Shown: positions 25,997 to 34,699, numbered from the stretch's first letter. The stretch: DNA of 64,000 nucleotides from JBHJGM01 sp050331815 (GCA_050331815.1 JBHJGM010000002.1:62001-126000); one strand, 5' to 3'. Notes: generated by a model from the sequence alone, not told the origin. Program-made: numbers and translations.

Positions 25997-27391
25997 ATGT
26001 CTGAGATTATCGAAATGCCCAAGCTGAGCGACACGATGTCGGTCGGCACCCTGGTCAAATGGCTGGTCAAGGAAGGCGATGCGGTCGCCTCCGGTGACAT
26101 GCTTTGCGAAGTCGAGACCGATAAGGCCACGATGGAGGTGGAGAACTTCGTGGAGGGCGTCCTGCTCAAAACGTACGTTGATGAGGGCGGGCAGATTCCC
26201 GTGGGCGCGCCGATGTGCGCGGTCGGCGAAAAAGGCGAGTCCGCGCCCGAGGTCGACAGCCAGTCCACCGAGCCGACCCCCGAAGCGACGTCCGAAAAGG
26301 AGGCGGCGCCCGCGCAGGAGGATTCCGCTAACGGTCAGAGCGAGGAGCGCAGCGCTTCGAAAAAGCCCACGCCCATCCAGCCGCGCCAAGCCGATGCCGC
26401 GCCGGAAACCGAGGCGGAGTCCACTGAGGAGCCCCAGCCCGTCGCCGCCGAATCCAATGGGCAACGCATCCGTATTTCCCCGCTGGCACGTAAACTCGCC
26501 GCCGAAAAGCAGGTGGACTTCACCGGGCTGAAGGGTACTGGCCCCGGCGGGCGCATCGTTCGGGCGGACATCGAAGCCGCGGCGTCTGCTGGCACCTCCA
26601 GCAAGTCGTCCAAGTCAGCCGCATCGACGGCTTCGGCTCCGTCGACGAACACGGCCTCGGTTGTGCTGCCGGGTATGGAGGTACAGGAAACCGGCGCCCA
26701 AAAAGTCTCCAACATGCGTGGAGCCATCGCGCGTCGACTGGTCGAGTCCAAGACGCAGATCCCGCATTTTTATCTGGAAACGGAGATCGACGCCAAAGCC
26801 CTGCTCGACGCGCGCAAGGCCATCAACACCAGCCTGGCGGACCTGCCTCCCGAGCAGGGCGGTCTCAAGCTGACGGTTAATGACTTTATCTTGAAAGCGA
26901 CGGTGGACGCGCTCAGGCGTGTGCCTGCGGTCAACGCATCCTGGCAGGGAGACAGCATTCAGAAGCATGGTGCCGTGCATTTGGCTTTCGGCGTGGCCAT
27001 CGATGACGGCCTGATCACGCCGGTGGTGAAAGACGCCCACGCCAAGGGGCTGCGCCAAATTTCGATGGAGGCCAAGGAACTCATCGGCAAGGCCCGCAAC
27101 CGCAAGCTCAAGCCCGACGAGATGACCGGCTCGACCTTCACGGTGACCAACCTGGGCATGTTCAACACGACGCGATTTTACGGCATCATCAATCCGCCTA
27201 ACGCGGGCATTTTGTCCGTCGGGGCCACGGTCAAGCGCCCGGTTGTTGACGCCAAGGACAACATCGTAATCGGCCACCGCATGAGCATCGGTTTCTCCGG
27301 CGATCACCGCGTGGTTGATGGCGCGACCGGGGCGCAGTTCCTCAACGCGCTGAAAGAGGTGCTGGAAACGCCGGCGCTGATGCTGGTTTAA
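25997..27391 (+). CDS. pdhC: Dihydrolipoamide acetyltransferase, E2 of pyruvate dehydrogenase
   Basis: 464 residues from ATG 25997 (MSEIIEMPKLSDTMSVG); an in-frame start at 25952 adds only unconserved residues. One lipoyl domain with ETDKATMEVENF (lipoyl-Lys about 42), an Ala/Pro/Glu-rich hinge, a peripheral-subunit-binding domain (ISPLARKLAAEKQVDFTGLK, then GTGPGGRIVRADIE), and the acetyltransferase core ending with the catalytic GDHRVVDGATGAQFL. It lies 222 bases after pdhB, so it may also have its own promoter. No E3 gene is nearby. Confidence 0.94.
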   Translation: MSEIIEMPKLSDTMSVGTLVKWLVKEGDAVASGDMLCEVETDKATMEVENFVEGVLLKTYVDEGGQIPVGAPMCAVGEKGESAPEVDSQSTEPTPEATSEKEAAPAQEDSANGQSEERSASKKPTPIQPRQADAAPETEAESTEEPQPVAAESNGQRIRISPLARKLAAEKQVDFTGLKGTGPGGRIVRADIEAAASAGTSSKSSKSAASTASAPSTNTASVVLPGMEVQETGAQKVSNMRGAIARRLVESKTQIPHFYLETEIDAKALLDARKAINTSLADLPPEQGGLKLTVNDFILKATVDALRRVPAVNASWQGDSIQKHGAVHLAFGVAIDDGLITPVVKDAHAKGLRQISMEAKELIGKARNRKLKPDEMTGSTFTVTNLGMFNTTRFYGIINPPNAGILSVGATVKRPVVDAKDNIVIGHRMSIGFSGDHRVVDGATGAQFLNALKEVLETPALMLV

Positions 27392-27466
27392 CCAGCCACG
27401 GCCACCCCCCTTCACGCGAGTCCTGGACGCCGTTTGCCAGCGGGTTGAAACCGTACAAGTTGCTGT

Positions 27467-28300
27467 GTGTCCGAATCGCCGATGACCCAGCGTGTAGACA
27501 CTGCGGACAGCAGTGAGGTAACTCAGGCGGTGCCGGTCGCTCCGGATGCTTTGCCTCAGTGGGTGCCGCATGCCGGTAAAGTCGGTACGGCGCTGCATCA
27601 GCGGACGCGGCAGCTTTGGCTCACGCTGGAGTGCACGTTTCTTTTTGTCCTGCTGCCGCTCTTGCTGACCTTTGGCGTGATACCGGGGCGTGGGCTTCGC
27701 TTGCTGGGTTTCATCACGCTTGGGGTTGTGCTGCTACTGTTTTTGGACCGCCGGTTTCGCTTTCGGGATTTTTTCCAGCCATTGCGGCGGTCGGATTTTT
27801 GGCGGGTGCTCATGCGCGGGGTGCCGATCGGGCTGGGCGTTTTTTTACTGGCCTGGCTGGGAGACCGATTTCAATGGTGGCCGCACCTGAGCCTGCTTTG
27901 GGAAAGCCGCCCGGATCGCTTTGCCGACGAACTCTTCATGAGCTTCATCAAGGCGCGACCGGACATTTGGATCCTTGTGATGTGCCTGTACCCGATTTTT
28001 AGCGCGCTGCCACAGGAGATCGTTTGGCGTACGTTTTTCTTTCATCGCTACAAGGAGATTTTTCCGACGCAAACGGCCATGATCTGGGCCAGCACGCTGA
28101 CCTTTGCGTTCTTGCACGTGATCTTTCAAAACGCCGTTTCACTGGCCTGCTGCCTGGTCGGGGGTTACCTCTTTTCGATTACTTATGCGCGGACCCGCTC
28201 GCTGACCGCAGTTTGGCTGGAGCACTCCGTGTACGGTTGCTTAATCTTCACCAGCGGCCTCGGCTTTTTCTTCTTTTTTACGGCGGCGCGGGCGGGCTAG
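27467..28300 (+). CDS. CPBP-family intramembrane protease-like protein
   Basis: 277 residues, with a roughly 50-residue soluble N-terminus and about seven transmembrane helices. The CPBP (Abi/Rce1-like) signature is present in variant form: SALPQEIVWRTFFFHRY for motif 1, where the usual EE is QE with the following Arg kept, and LTFAFLHVIFQNAV for motif 2 with His. Start GTG 27467 or ATG 27482; both are in frame. Family members are membrane proteases or serve in bacteriocin immunity and protein prenylation pathways. The single-Glu change may affect metal binding. It converges with ruvX. Confidence 0.82.
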   Translation: MSESPMTQRVDTADSSEVTQAVPVAPDALPQWVPHAGKVGTALHQRTRQLWLTLECTFLFVLLPLLLTFGVIPGRGLRLLGFITLGVVLLLFLDRRFRFRDFFQPLRRSDFWRVLMRGVPIGLGVFLLAWLGDRFQWWPHLSLLWESRPDRFADELFMSFIKARPDIWILVMCLYPIFSALPQEIVWRTFFFHRYKEIFPTQTAMIWASTLTFAFLHVIFQNAVSLACCLVGGYLFSITYARTRSLTAVWLEHSVYGCLIFTSGLGFFFFFTAARAG

Positions 28301-28321
28301 GCCGCCTTGAATGCGGCAGGT

Positions 28322-28756
28322 TTAGGCGGTGCCTTGCGTGTCGAGAAAGTCCTGCAGGATGACGGCGGCGGCTCGAGAGTCGCGCTCGCCGCTTTGGCGC
28401 TGGGCCTTTTGTGCCTGAACCGAATGCGAAGTGCGCCCGCGGCGCGTACCGGAGGCATCCGCTGCCTGCGAACTGCCGTATTCATCCTGCCGATACACCG
28501 GAAGTTGCAGGCGTGCTTCCAGTCTGGCGATGAAGGCATCCACTGCGGCGGCCATTTCGCCGGCGGAGCCGTCCTCATGGAGCGGGTAGCCGACCACCAA
28601 GGCAGCGATCTCTCGTTGTGCGACAATCACTGCAATGTGCTGAAGCCGCGCGCCCTCGGCCTCCTGAGTCGCCGCACTGATCGGGAAGGCGATGCCCGCT
28701 TCAGCTACGGCCAGTCCGATCCGTCGACTGCCGTAATCAATCCCCAGATAGGTCAT
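28322..28756 (-). CDS. ruvX: Putative pre-16S rRNA nuclease / RuvX (YqgF family)
   Basis: 144 residues from ATG 28756 (MTYLGIDYGSRRIGLAV). The RNase H-like fold carries the first Asp in GIDYG, the ALVVGYPLHEDGSAGEM loop and the final DSRAAAVILQDFL Asp. The usual DERLTT motif is DEYGSS: the Glu is kept but the rest differs. The family trims 16S rRNA 5' ends in E. coli and has been linked to Holliday-junction processing. The gene lies directly beside the inverted-repeat element at 28787-29251. Confidence 0.85.
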   Translation of the reverse strand: MTYLGIDYGSRRIGLAVAEAGIAFPISAATQEAEGARLQHIAVIVAQREIAALVVGYPLHEDGSAGEMAAAVDAFIARLEARLQLPVYRQDEYGSSQAADASGTRRGRTSHSVQAQKAQRQSGERDSRAAAVILQDFLDTQGTA

Positions 28757-28786
28757 GCGCAGATTCACTTATAGAGTCAGGTTTGA

Positions 28787-28810
28787 CGCAAATTAACGCA
28801 GATGAACGCA
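28787..28810 (+). repeat. Left terminal inverted repeat of GxxExxY element
   Basis: Contains the motif AACGCAGATG; pairs with 29228-29251 in opposite orientation. Confidence 0.6.
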
Positions 28811-28833
28811 ATGATTGAGGTATTCAGAATCGA

Positions 28834-29236
28834 CTACAAACCGTTTACGACTCGTTTGAACTCGATTCTTGGGAGACCAAAATTAAAGACCAGTCCTAGC
28901 TTTAAGTCACTGGCCTTTAATGCATTCAGGAGCTGTGCCGAATGAATCGGTGCTAAAGTCGAAACTGCTTTGAGTTCAAGAAGCACGCATTCATCAACCA
29001 GGATGTCGGGGTAATATTTACCAACGATGGCTTCTTTATAATAGACGTCTAAAGGCACCTGCTTCTTGCCTGCAGCCCCAGCAAATTCAGTTCTATGAGA
29101 AGGGCATTTTCGTAGACTTTTTCTAAGAATCCAGAGCCGAGAATATTCGCAACGTTGAAGGCAGCCCCGATTATTTTTCGCTTAGCGCATTGAATGATTC
29201 TGCGGATTGCTCGCTGAGTTCTTTATCCGTGTCCAT
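28834..29236 (-). pseudogene. GxxExxY-family protein, broken by two frameshifts
   Basis: Reading the minus strand from ATG 29236, the protein must be followed through three frames: MDTDKELSEQSAE in the first, then IIGAAFNVANILGSGFLEKVY with the GxxExxY-type core in a second, ending about 29063, then KKQVPLDVYYKEAIVGKYYP to the stop at 28834 in a third, which includes DILVDECVLLELKAV. The last part alone is a 74-codon open frame. The family has a PD-(D/E)XK nuclease-like core whose role is unknown. Both frameshifts lie in short runs where a one-base change would restore the frame, so sequencing error is possible but two events make decay likelier. Confidence 0.75.
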
Positions 29237-29251
29237 CTGCGTTTATCTGCG
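29228..29251 (-). repeat. Right terminal inverted repeat of GxxExxY element
   Basis: Read on the minus strand it begins CGCAGATAAACGCAGATGG, matching the left repeat. It also covers the presumed original start codon (ATG at 29236) of the GxxExxY gene. Confidence 0.6.
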
Positions 29252-29263
29252 CTCAGAAAAGCC

Positions 29264-30352
29264 TTATGTCAGGTGCTCGGTGGCAGCGTCTGCGCCGAGC
29301 TTTTTGACCAGCGCCTTGATCTGCTGGGCCTGATCCTTTGGGCAGACCAGCGTCGCGTCAGGGGTATTCACCACGATCAGGTCGCTCGCGCCAACTATGG
29401 TTACGAGGTGCCCCGGCTCGCTGACGGTGATGTTGCCGCGGGCTTCGTGAAAGACGGCGGGGCCCTTGGCCACGTTGTCCGAAGCGTCAGCGGGATAATG
29501 ACGAGCGATGGCCGGCCAGGCACCCACGTCGTCCCAATCGAAGGCCGACTCGACCATCACCACGTTGTCCGCTTTTTCCATCACGGCGTAATCGATGGAA
29601 ATTTTCTCCAACTCGGGATAAGCCTTTTCGAGGAGGGGTTCCAGTTCCGCGCCGCCAGCGAGGGCCTGTTCGATTTCCGTCAGCGCGGCTTGAAGGGTTG
29701 GCGTGTGGCTTTCCAGGGCCTTTTGAATCGCCGCGACGGACCAGATGAACATCCCAGCATTCCAGTAATACTCGCCGGAGGCAAGGTAGGTCTGCGCCGT
29801 CTCCAGATCGGGCTTTTCCACAAAGCGTTGCACGGTGTAAACGGTGCGCCCGTCGGCTTGCGTGCGCGCGTCGCCACGTTGCAGGTAGCCGTAGCCGGTA
29901 GCTGGAAACTCGGGCTGGATGCCAATGGTCGCCAGGATCGGTTCGGCCTCAGCCGCCGCAAAGGCCGCGCTCAAGACTGCACGAAAATTCGCGGCATCGT
30001 GAATAACCGCGTCGGCCGGCAGCAGGGCAAAGGCGGCTTCGGGCGCACGCAGTTTGACCAGGACCGAGGCAAGTCCCACGCAGGGCGCGGTGTCGCGTCC
30101 CACCGGCTCGCCGATCACGTTGCCTGGCGGGAGCATCGGACAGGCCGTCAATACGGCTGCGCGCTGCTCAGCGTTGGTGATGACCAGCACACGCTCGGGC
30201 GGGACCAGGCCCTCCAGCCGCTCGATGGTCTGGGCCAGCATGGGCTTGTCTCCGACGATGGGCAGGAGGTGCTTCGGGCATTTCAAACGGCTTTGGGGCC
30301 AGAAGCGCTCGCCGCGCCCGCCCGCCATGATGACGACATAACGTTCAGCCAT
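29264..30352 (-). CDS. manC: Mannose-1-phosphate guanylyltransferase
   Basis: 362 residues from ATG 30352 (MAERYVVIMAGGRGERFWP); a longer in-frame start at 30388 precedes the conserved core only by unconserved residues. The nucleotide-binding signature GGRGERFWPQSRLKCPKHLL is intact, as are the EPVGRDTAPCVGLAS, FVEKPD and WNAGMFIW motifs of GDP-mannose pyrophosphorylases. It makes GDP-mannose from mannose-1-phosphate and GTP. It is the short form without a C-terminal isomerase domain. With gmd and fcl a few kilobases away it would supply GDP-fucose for surface glycans. Confidence 0.93.
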   Translation of the reverse strand: MAERYVVIMAGGRGERFWPQSRLKCPKHLLPIVGDKPMLAQTIERLEGLVPPERVLVITNAEQRAAVLTACPMLPPGNVIGEPVGRDTAPCVGLASVLVKLRAPEAAFALLPADAVIHDAANFRAVLSAAFAAAEAEPILATIGIQPEFPATGYGYLQRGDARTQADGRTVYTVQRFVEKPDLETAQTYLASGEYYWNAGMFIWSVAAIQKALESHTPTLQAALTEIEQALAGGAELEPLLEKAYPELEKISIDYAVMEKADNVVMVESAFDWDDVGAWPAIARHYPADASDNVAKGPAVFHEARGNITVSEPGHLVTIVGASDLIVVNTPDATLVCPKDQAQQIKALVKKLGADAATEHLT

Positions 30353-30542
30353 GGCGCGCAGATTGGTGCGCCTGGGCAGCTTCGTCAACGCGCAGCTCGA
30401 CCCCCGGGGCGAATCTGCTTGGGAACATGCGGTACCCCGAAAGCATGCTGGCAGGTGCCGACGAACAAGCTGTTTGGAGGCCGAACCTCTGGCGATTGCG
30501 CTTGTCTGACTCTCGATGCGTTGGTTTGCTCAATCACACGGT

Positions 30543-32018
30543 ATGCAACCGCCCCTTAAATCCGCTCTTGGCTGCGTTGGGCTCGTTTGGGCTCTCGTGT
30601 GGGGCTCTAGTCTTTTCGGAGCAACCTATGCACCGCTGGCGCTCCCCGATACACTCAAAATCAAGGAGCTGACGCCGGTCTTTGACCCCCAGGACGCCAG
30701 CAACAAGCTCGGTGACTTTCGCCCCGGCATCGAGGTTAACATTCTCGAGCGGCAGGGCGGTTTCTGGCTGGCGGAATACGAGCGTCCGATGGCCGAAAAC
30801 ATCCGAGTCCTGATCGAGGTGCCCAATCTGGCCGAACGCGACCCGGAGCGCTTCCAGGCTGTCGAAAGACGTCTCGAGCAGTTTCCCTTGCTCAAAAAAA
30901 TGCTGACTGCCGAGGCGCCCTGGCCGGACGAAGCACGCCTGTTGGCGCAGAGCTACTTTTCAGAACCGCAGGAGCGACTGAAGGTGAGAGGCCTGTTGTA
31001 CGGCGATGCCTCCGAGGTGGCTCAGGCGCACATCGAGGCGGCAAGCGAAGATGGGAAAGGCGTCCTGCTGGTGCCGCTGTACCATCGCACAAGCCGCATC
31101 CTGGAGGTCGAAGAACCCGAGCGCCTTGTCGCCACGGCAGACACCAAGGCGGACGCCAGCGTGTTTGGCATCGAGCCGCTTCAAGCGCAGGCGGACTTCA
31201 CCAGCGCGGGCCAGCGCCGCATCACCATCGAACTCTGGAACAAGACCGACGGAAGCGCTTCGGGCTACAGTGTCGATGCGATGCACGACTTACTCCGGGA
31301 GAACCTGGAAGCCCTGCAGGAGTACTTTTATCCCGAAGGCCTGTTTGAACGTGACCCGGAAGGCGTGGGCATCACCGCCCTGAACCAGAACTTGGAGCGC
31401 TTTTTCCTGTGCAACGATGTGCGTGCCGACCTGCGCTACGAGCGCGGCGAATATCTGATTTTGGACCTGGGCTCCTACGTTGACCTCAGACGTTTGGCTG
31501 AAAACCCGCTGGACATTCGCGAACGCGGCGAGCGCATGGCCGCCACCGTCAAAACGCATCCCGAGGGTTTCGTCTACATCGAGGGCGTACCAATGATTGA
31601 CCAGGGCGAAAAGGGTTACTGCGCGGCGGCGACCGTGGCGCGCACCTTGCAGCATTACGGCTATGCGGTGGACATGCACTCACTGGCCAAGCTGGCCGAT
31701 ACCGACTACCATGGAACCACCGTCGAGGACCTTTATAACTCGATGCGTCGCATCAGCAACGGCACGCCTTTTCGCCTCAACGCGCTCAGCGACGGGCGTC
31801 GCATGGCTGACGAAATCCAGGAAGCCATCGAACGCGGTCAACCGGTGATTTGGGGCATACCCGGACACCTTCGCCTGATCATCGGCATCCACCCCGAAAC
31901 CAGAGAACTGGTCTATTCCGACACCTGGGGACGCGGGCACGAGTACAAGGCCCTCTCCTGGAACGAGGGCAGGCGGCTTACCTTTGGCATGTGGACCCTC
32001 GACCTGCCCGATTCCTGA
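30543..32018 (+). CDS. Exported C39-like cysteine peptidase domain protein
   Basis: About 491 residues from ATG 30543, or 500 from an in-frame ATG at 30516. A signal peptide (ALGCVGLVWALVWGSSLFGA) is followed by a roughly 320-residue region without recognised motifs and a C-terminal peptidase_C39-like domain. In 500-residue numbering the catalytic triad is visible: Cys369 in IDQGEKGYCAAATVARTLQ, His451 in IPGHLRLIIGI and Asp469 in YSDTWG. C39-like domains of this kind in secreted proteins cut peptides or act as bacteriocin-type maturation enzymes. It precedes a second exported protein by 32 bases, suggesting co-expression. Confidence 0.78.
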   Translation: MQPPLKSALGCVGLVWALVWGSSLFGATYAPLALPDTLKIKELTPVFDPQDASNKLGDFRPGIEVNILERQGGFWLAEYERPMAENIRVLIEVPNLAERDPERFQAVERRLEQFPLLKKMLTAEAPWPDEARLLAQSYFSEPQERLKVRGLLYGDASEVAQAHIEAASEDGKGVLLVPLYHRTSRILEVEEPERLVATADTKADASVFGIEPLQAQADFTSAGQRRITIELWNKTDGSASGYSVDAMHDLLRENLEALQEYFYPEGLFERDPEGVGITALNQNLERFFLCNDVRADLRYERGEYLILDLGSYVDLRRLAENPLDIRERGERMAATVKTHPEGFVYIEGVPMIDQGEKGYCAAATVARTLQHYGYAVDMHSLAKLADTDYHGTTVEDLYNSMRRISNGTPFRLNALSDGRRMADEIQEAIERGQPVIWGIPGHLRLIIGIHPETRELVYSDTWGRGHEYKALSWNEGRRLTFGMWTLDLPDS

Positions 32019-32050
32019 CGCACCTTCGCACCGCTTTTCACCTTTTTATC

Positions 32051-32848
32051 ATGAAACTGCTGTCCGTCCTCTACCTCCTGCTTACCTTCCTTGTCATTGC
32101 GCCCTCACTGAGCGCGCAGTCCTCCACCGATGCAGACGAACGGCGCGCCAAGCTGCTCAAGCAGGGCTACCGCGATTTCACCAGCGCCGATGGCTCGCAA
32201 AAGTTGTTCGCCAAACTCACTGACGTCGACCGCGAGATGAAGGCGATCTCGCTACTGAACGAACAGGGCAAGCCGATGAACAACGTCGCTGTGGCGGCCT
32301 TCTCCAAAGAGGATCAGGCGTATATCAAAGCCTGGGCTGCCGAAGATCTGTTCGCCGCAGAGGGCGCCCTGGAGGCTCAGATCAAACGCACGCGCGGCTC
32401 GGATGCCGGCACCGTGGAGAATCCCTACCTGGCCTGGGCTATTCGGTCATACGGCGATGATTTCAAGATCAAAACGGGCCACGAGGGTTTCGATATCCAG
32501 GTGCGCAGCGCACGGGAGCACCCGCTGGAAGGCGCGCGGGTCGAGTACCGCTTGTTTGTTGTCTACGATCCGCCCAACGCCGAAAAAAAGAAACGCGACA
32601 TTGAGGCGGTCGTGCATCCTGGCGAGATGGCCTTACCGCGCATCTCACCTAGAGGGCTGATTGAAGTTCAGACCGCCACCGTAACGCTTGCCGAAATCAA
32701 GATGCCAAGCGGTATGGTCTGGACCGATGGCGGACGCCGCGACTTTGAGGATAAGCTCGATGGCGTGTGGATTCGTATCTACAAGAACGACACACTGCTG
32801 CTGGAGCAGTCCGTGCCGGAGTCCCTGAAAGACAACGAGGTCTGGTAA
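32051..32848 (+). CDS. Exported protein with SHD1-like N-terminal domain
   Basis: 265 residues from ATG 32051, where a signal peptide begins (LLSVLYLLLTFLVIAPSLSA, cleavage after about residue 22). Residues 38-90 (YRDFTSADGSQKLFAKLTD, then SKEDQAYIKAW) follow the beta-strand pattern of the SLA1-homology domain 1 found often in Planctomycetes and Verrucomicrobia exported proteins. The remainder is a beta-rich domain without Cys. Function unknown. It lies in tandem with the C39-like peptidase gene and may be its partner or substrate. Confidence 0.65.
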   Translation: MKLLSVLYLLLTFLVIAPSLSAQSSTDADERRAKLLKQGYRDFTSADGSQKLFAKLTDVDREMKAISLLNEQGKPMNNVAVAAFSKEDQAYIKAWAAEDLFAAEGALEAQIKRTRGSDAGTVENPYLAWAIRSYGDDFKIKTGHEGFDIQVRSAREHPLEGARVEYRLFVVYDPPNAEKKKRDIEAVVHPGEMALPRISPRGLIEVQTATVTLAEIKMPSGMVWTDGGRRDFEDKLDGVWIRIYKNDTLLLEQSVPESLKDNEVW

Positions 32849-32923
32849 CCGCTCGGGACGATTCAACGGGGTGTTGCGTTCCGGCGCTTGCCTTCCCGTG
32901 GAAGGTGGCCTTTGCATGCAACC

Positions 32924-33271
32924 ATGAGCGAATCCCCGCCACCCTTGCCGCTGGAAATTTCGGTTCAGCAAGCTCACGAACGGCTTACCGCCTCAAGCGA
33001 GCCTAGGCCCCTGTTGCTGGACGTGCGCGAACCGGATGAAGTGGCCACCGTTGCGATCGAGGGCTCGCGGCGGATTCCGATGCAGCAGGTGCCCGCTGAG
33101 CTGGACACGTTGCCGAAGGATCGGCCAATTCTGGTACACTGTCATCACGGCGGACGCAGCCTCAAGGTGACCCAGTTTTTGCGCTCCAAGGGCTTCGACC
33201 AGACCGCCAACGTAAAGGGCGGCATCGACCAGTGGGCGGTGCAGATTGAGCCGGGTATGAAGCGCTATTGA
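32924..33271 (+). CDS. Rhodanese-like sulfurtransferase domain protein
   Basis: 115 residues from ATG 32924. A single rhodanese domain: LLLDVREPDEVATVAIEGS near the start and the active-site loop VHCHHGGRS with catalytic Cys near residue 70. The CxxGxRS-type loop is that of small GlpE-like thiosulfate sulfurtransferases. No other domain or signal peptide. The in-frame start at 32888 is less likely because the domain begins after 32924. Converges with fcl. Confidence 0.88.
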   Translation: MSESPPPLPLEISVQQAHERLTASSEPRPLLLDVREPDEVATVAIEGSRRIPMQQVPAELDTLPKDRPILVHCHHGGRSLKVTQFLRSKGFDQTANVKGGIDQWAVQIEPGMKRY

Positions 33272-33300
33272 GGGGCTTCGGGCAAGTTGCTTGAGCGTGC

Positions 33301-34251
33301 CTACACGGCGCGGAGGGTTCCGGCTTCGCGCTGGGCAAGGAAATCGGCGTAGGCGTCCTTGAGGCCTTCTTCGAGTCCGATGCGCGGCTCCCAGCCGGTG
33401 CTTTTGATCAAGGCGTTGTCGGTGCGCTTGAGCATTGTGCCGTCGGGCTTGGACAAGTCGTGGCCAATGCTGCCGGAGTAACCGACGGTCTGCGCCACCA
33501 GATCGGCTAGCTCGCGGATGGAGATGTCCTCGCCCCAGCCGATGTTGACCAGATCCGGTGGGCTCTCGAGCGCGCACATGTGCAGGATGGCTTCGGCACA
33601 GTCGTCGGAATGCAGAAACTCGCGCCGGGGTTTGCCCGTGCCCCAAATGACGACCTCGTCCGCACCGGATTCCTTGGCCTCGTGGAAGCGCCGAATGAAA
33701 GCCGGAAAGACGTGCGAATTCTCGGGGTGATAGTTGTCGCCGGGTCCGTACAGATTACACGGCATGCCCGAGTGAAAGGCTACGCCGTATTGCTCCCGGT
33801 AGTACTGGCACAATTTCAGTCCGGTGATTTTGGCGATGGCGTAGGCCTCGTTGGTCTTTTCCAGGGGCGAGGTCAGCAGGTAGTCCTCCTTGATGGGCTG
33901 GGGCGCCTCACGCGGATAGATGCAGGTGCTGCCCAAAAAGAATAGCCGCTTCACCTGGTTGAGGTAGCCGTGGTGAATCAGGTTGTGGGCGATGGCGAGG
34001 TTCTCGTGGAGGAACTCCGCCGGGTAGGTATTGTTGGCGTGAATGCCGCCCACCTTGGCTGCCGCAATGATGACCACGTCGGGCTTTTCCGCGGCATAGA
34101 ACTCCGCCACGGCCGGCTCGCTGAGCAGGTTCAGTTCGTGCCGTGTGCGGGTGATGACGTTTTTGAAGCCTTGCCGCTCCAAGGCGCGGCAGACGGCCGA
34201 GCCAACCATGCCGCGATGACCGGCCACGTAAATTTTATCGGAGGTGTCCAT
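33301..34251 (-). CDS. fcl: GDP-L-fucose synthase
   Basis: 316 residues from ATG 34251 (MDTSDKIYVAGHRGMVGSAV). SDR fold with the GHRGMVGSA nucleotide-binding turn, the catalytic Ser in FLGSTCIYP, and Tyr/Lys in NEAYAIAKITG. It performs the epimerase-reductase step from GDP-4-keto-6-deoxymannose to GDP-fucose, directly after Gmd. The open frame continues upstream to 34476 but that extension is not conserved. Gmd is the next real enzyme gene upstream on the same strand. Confidence 0.94.
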   Translation of the reverse strand: MDTSDKIYVAGHRGMVGSAVCRALERQGFKNVITRTRHELNLLSEPAVAEFYAAEKPDVVIIAAAKVGGIHANNTYPAEFLHENLAIAHNLIHHGYLNQVKRLFFLGSTCIYPREAPQPIKEDYLLTSPLEKTNEAYAIAKITGLKLCQYYREQYGVAFHSGMPCNLYGPGDNYHPENSHVFPAFIRRFHEAKESGADEVVIWGTGKPRREFLHSDDCAEAILHMCALESPPDLVNIGWGEDISIRELADLVAQTVGYSGSIGHDLSKPDGTMLKRTDNALIKSTGWEPRIGLEEGLKDAYADFLAQREAGTLRAV

Positions 34252-34358
34252 GGTGCAGTGTCGTGATGTCCAGGGTTGCGCAGCTTGCCGAAAGCCTCCC
34301 GGCAACAAAAGCCAAAACTGCGGGCTGTTGTGTCCTAGGCCTTGACGCCCGGTTTGCC

Positions 34359-34613
34359 TTAAGAGCGCTCGACACGCCAGGCCGGCGGGGCCTCGCGCAG
34401 TTTGGCGCGGGCGGCTTCCGCGAGCTGCTGAATAAAAAGTCGGCCAGCCTCGATCGCTTTCGCGTCTGGATCCCATGGAAAAAGCGTGCGAGCCACTTCA
34501 TCCACATTGAAAAAGCGCAGGCCCGGTCGCTCTCGCAAAAGGAACTGTTGCGCGAACGTCGTCTTGCCGGCCCCGTTCGGACCGGCGATCACCAGGCACA
34601 GCGGTCGGCTCAT
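34359..34613 (-). CDS. Truncated zeta-toxin-like P-loop protein
   Basis: 84 residues starting with a perfect P-loop (LCLVIAGPNGAGKTTFAQQF) followed by FFNVDEVARTLFPWDPDAKA and AIEAGRLFIQQLAEAARA, the order seen at the N-terminus of zeta-toxin-like kinases, which are usually about 190 residues. The frame ends at EAPPAWRVERS where the family's catalytic Arg and lid segments would begin. It is therefore a fragment or a minimal P-loop protein. No epsilon-like antitoxin is adjacent. It lies between gmd and fcl on the same strand; whether it is translated as part of that operon is unknown. Confidence 0.65.
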   Translation of the reverse strand: MSRPLCLVIAGPNGAGKTTFAQQFLLRERPGLRFFNVDEVARTLFPWDPDAKAIEAGRLFIQQLAEAARAKLREAPPAWRVERS

Positions 34614-34699
34614 GCCTGGTGAGGCAAGCCATACATGGACACCGCGTCAACGGCGCGGGCGTGTACCGCTGCGAGGATCCGTGACGCCGACGGGAGCCG

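Larger units (their letters stand above)
28787..29251. mobile_element. Inverted-repeat-bounded GxxExxY element
   Basis: The 24-base ends CGCAAATTAACGCAGATGAACGCA (28787-28810, 24 bases) and the reverse complement of 29228-29251 agree at 19 of 24 positions by eye. Between them lies a decayed GxxExxY gene. The interior is visibly more AT-rich than its neighbours. The whole unit sits exactly between the ruvX start and the manC stop, without breaking either. This fits an old inserted cassette; no transposase is present, so mobility would need help in trans. Confidence 0.6.
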
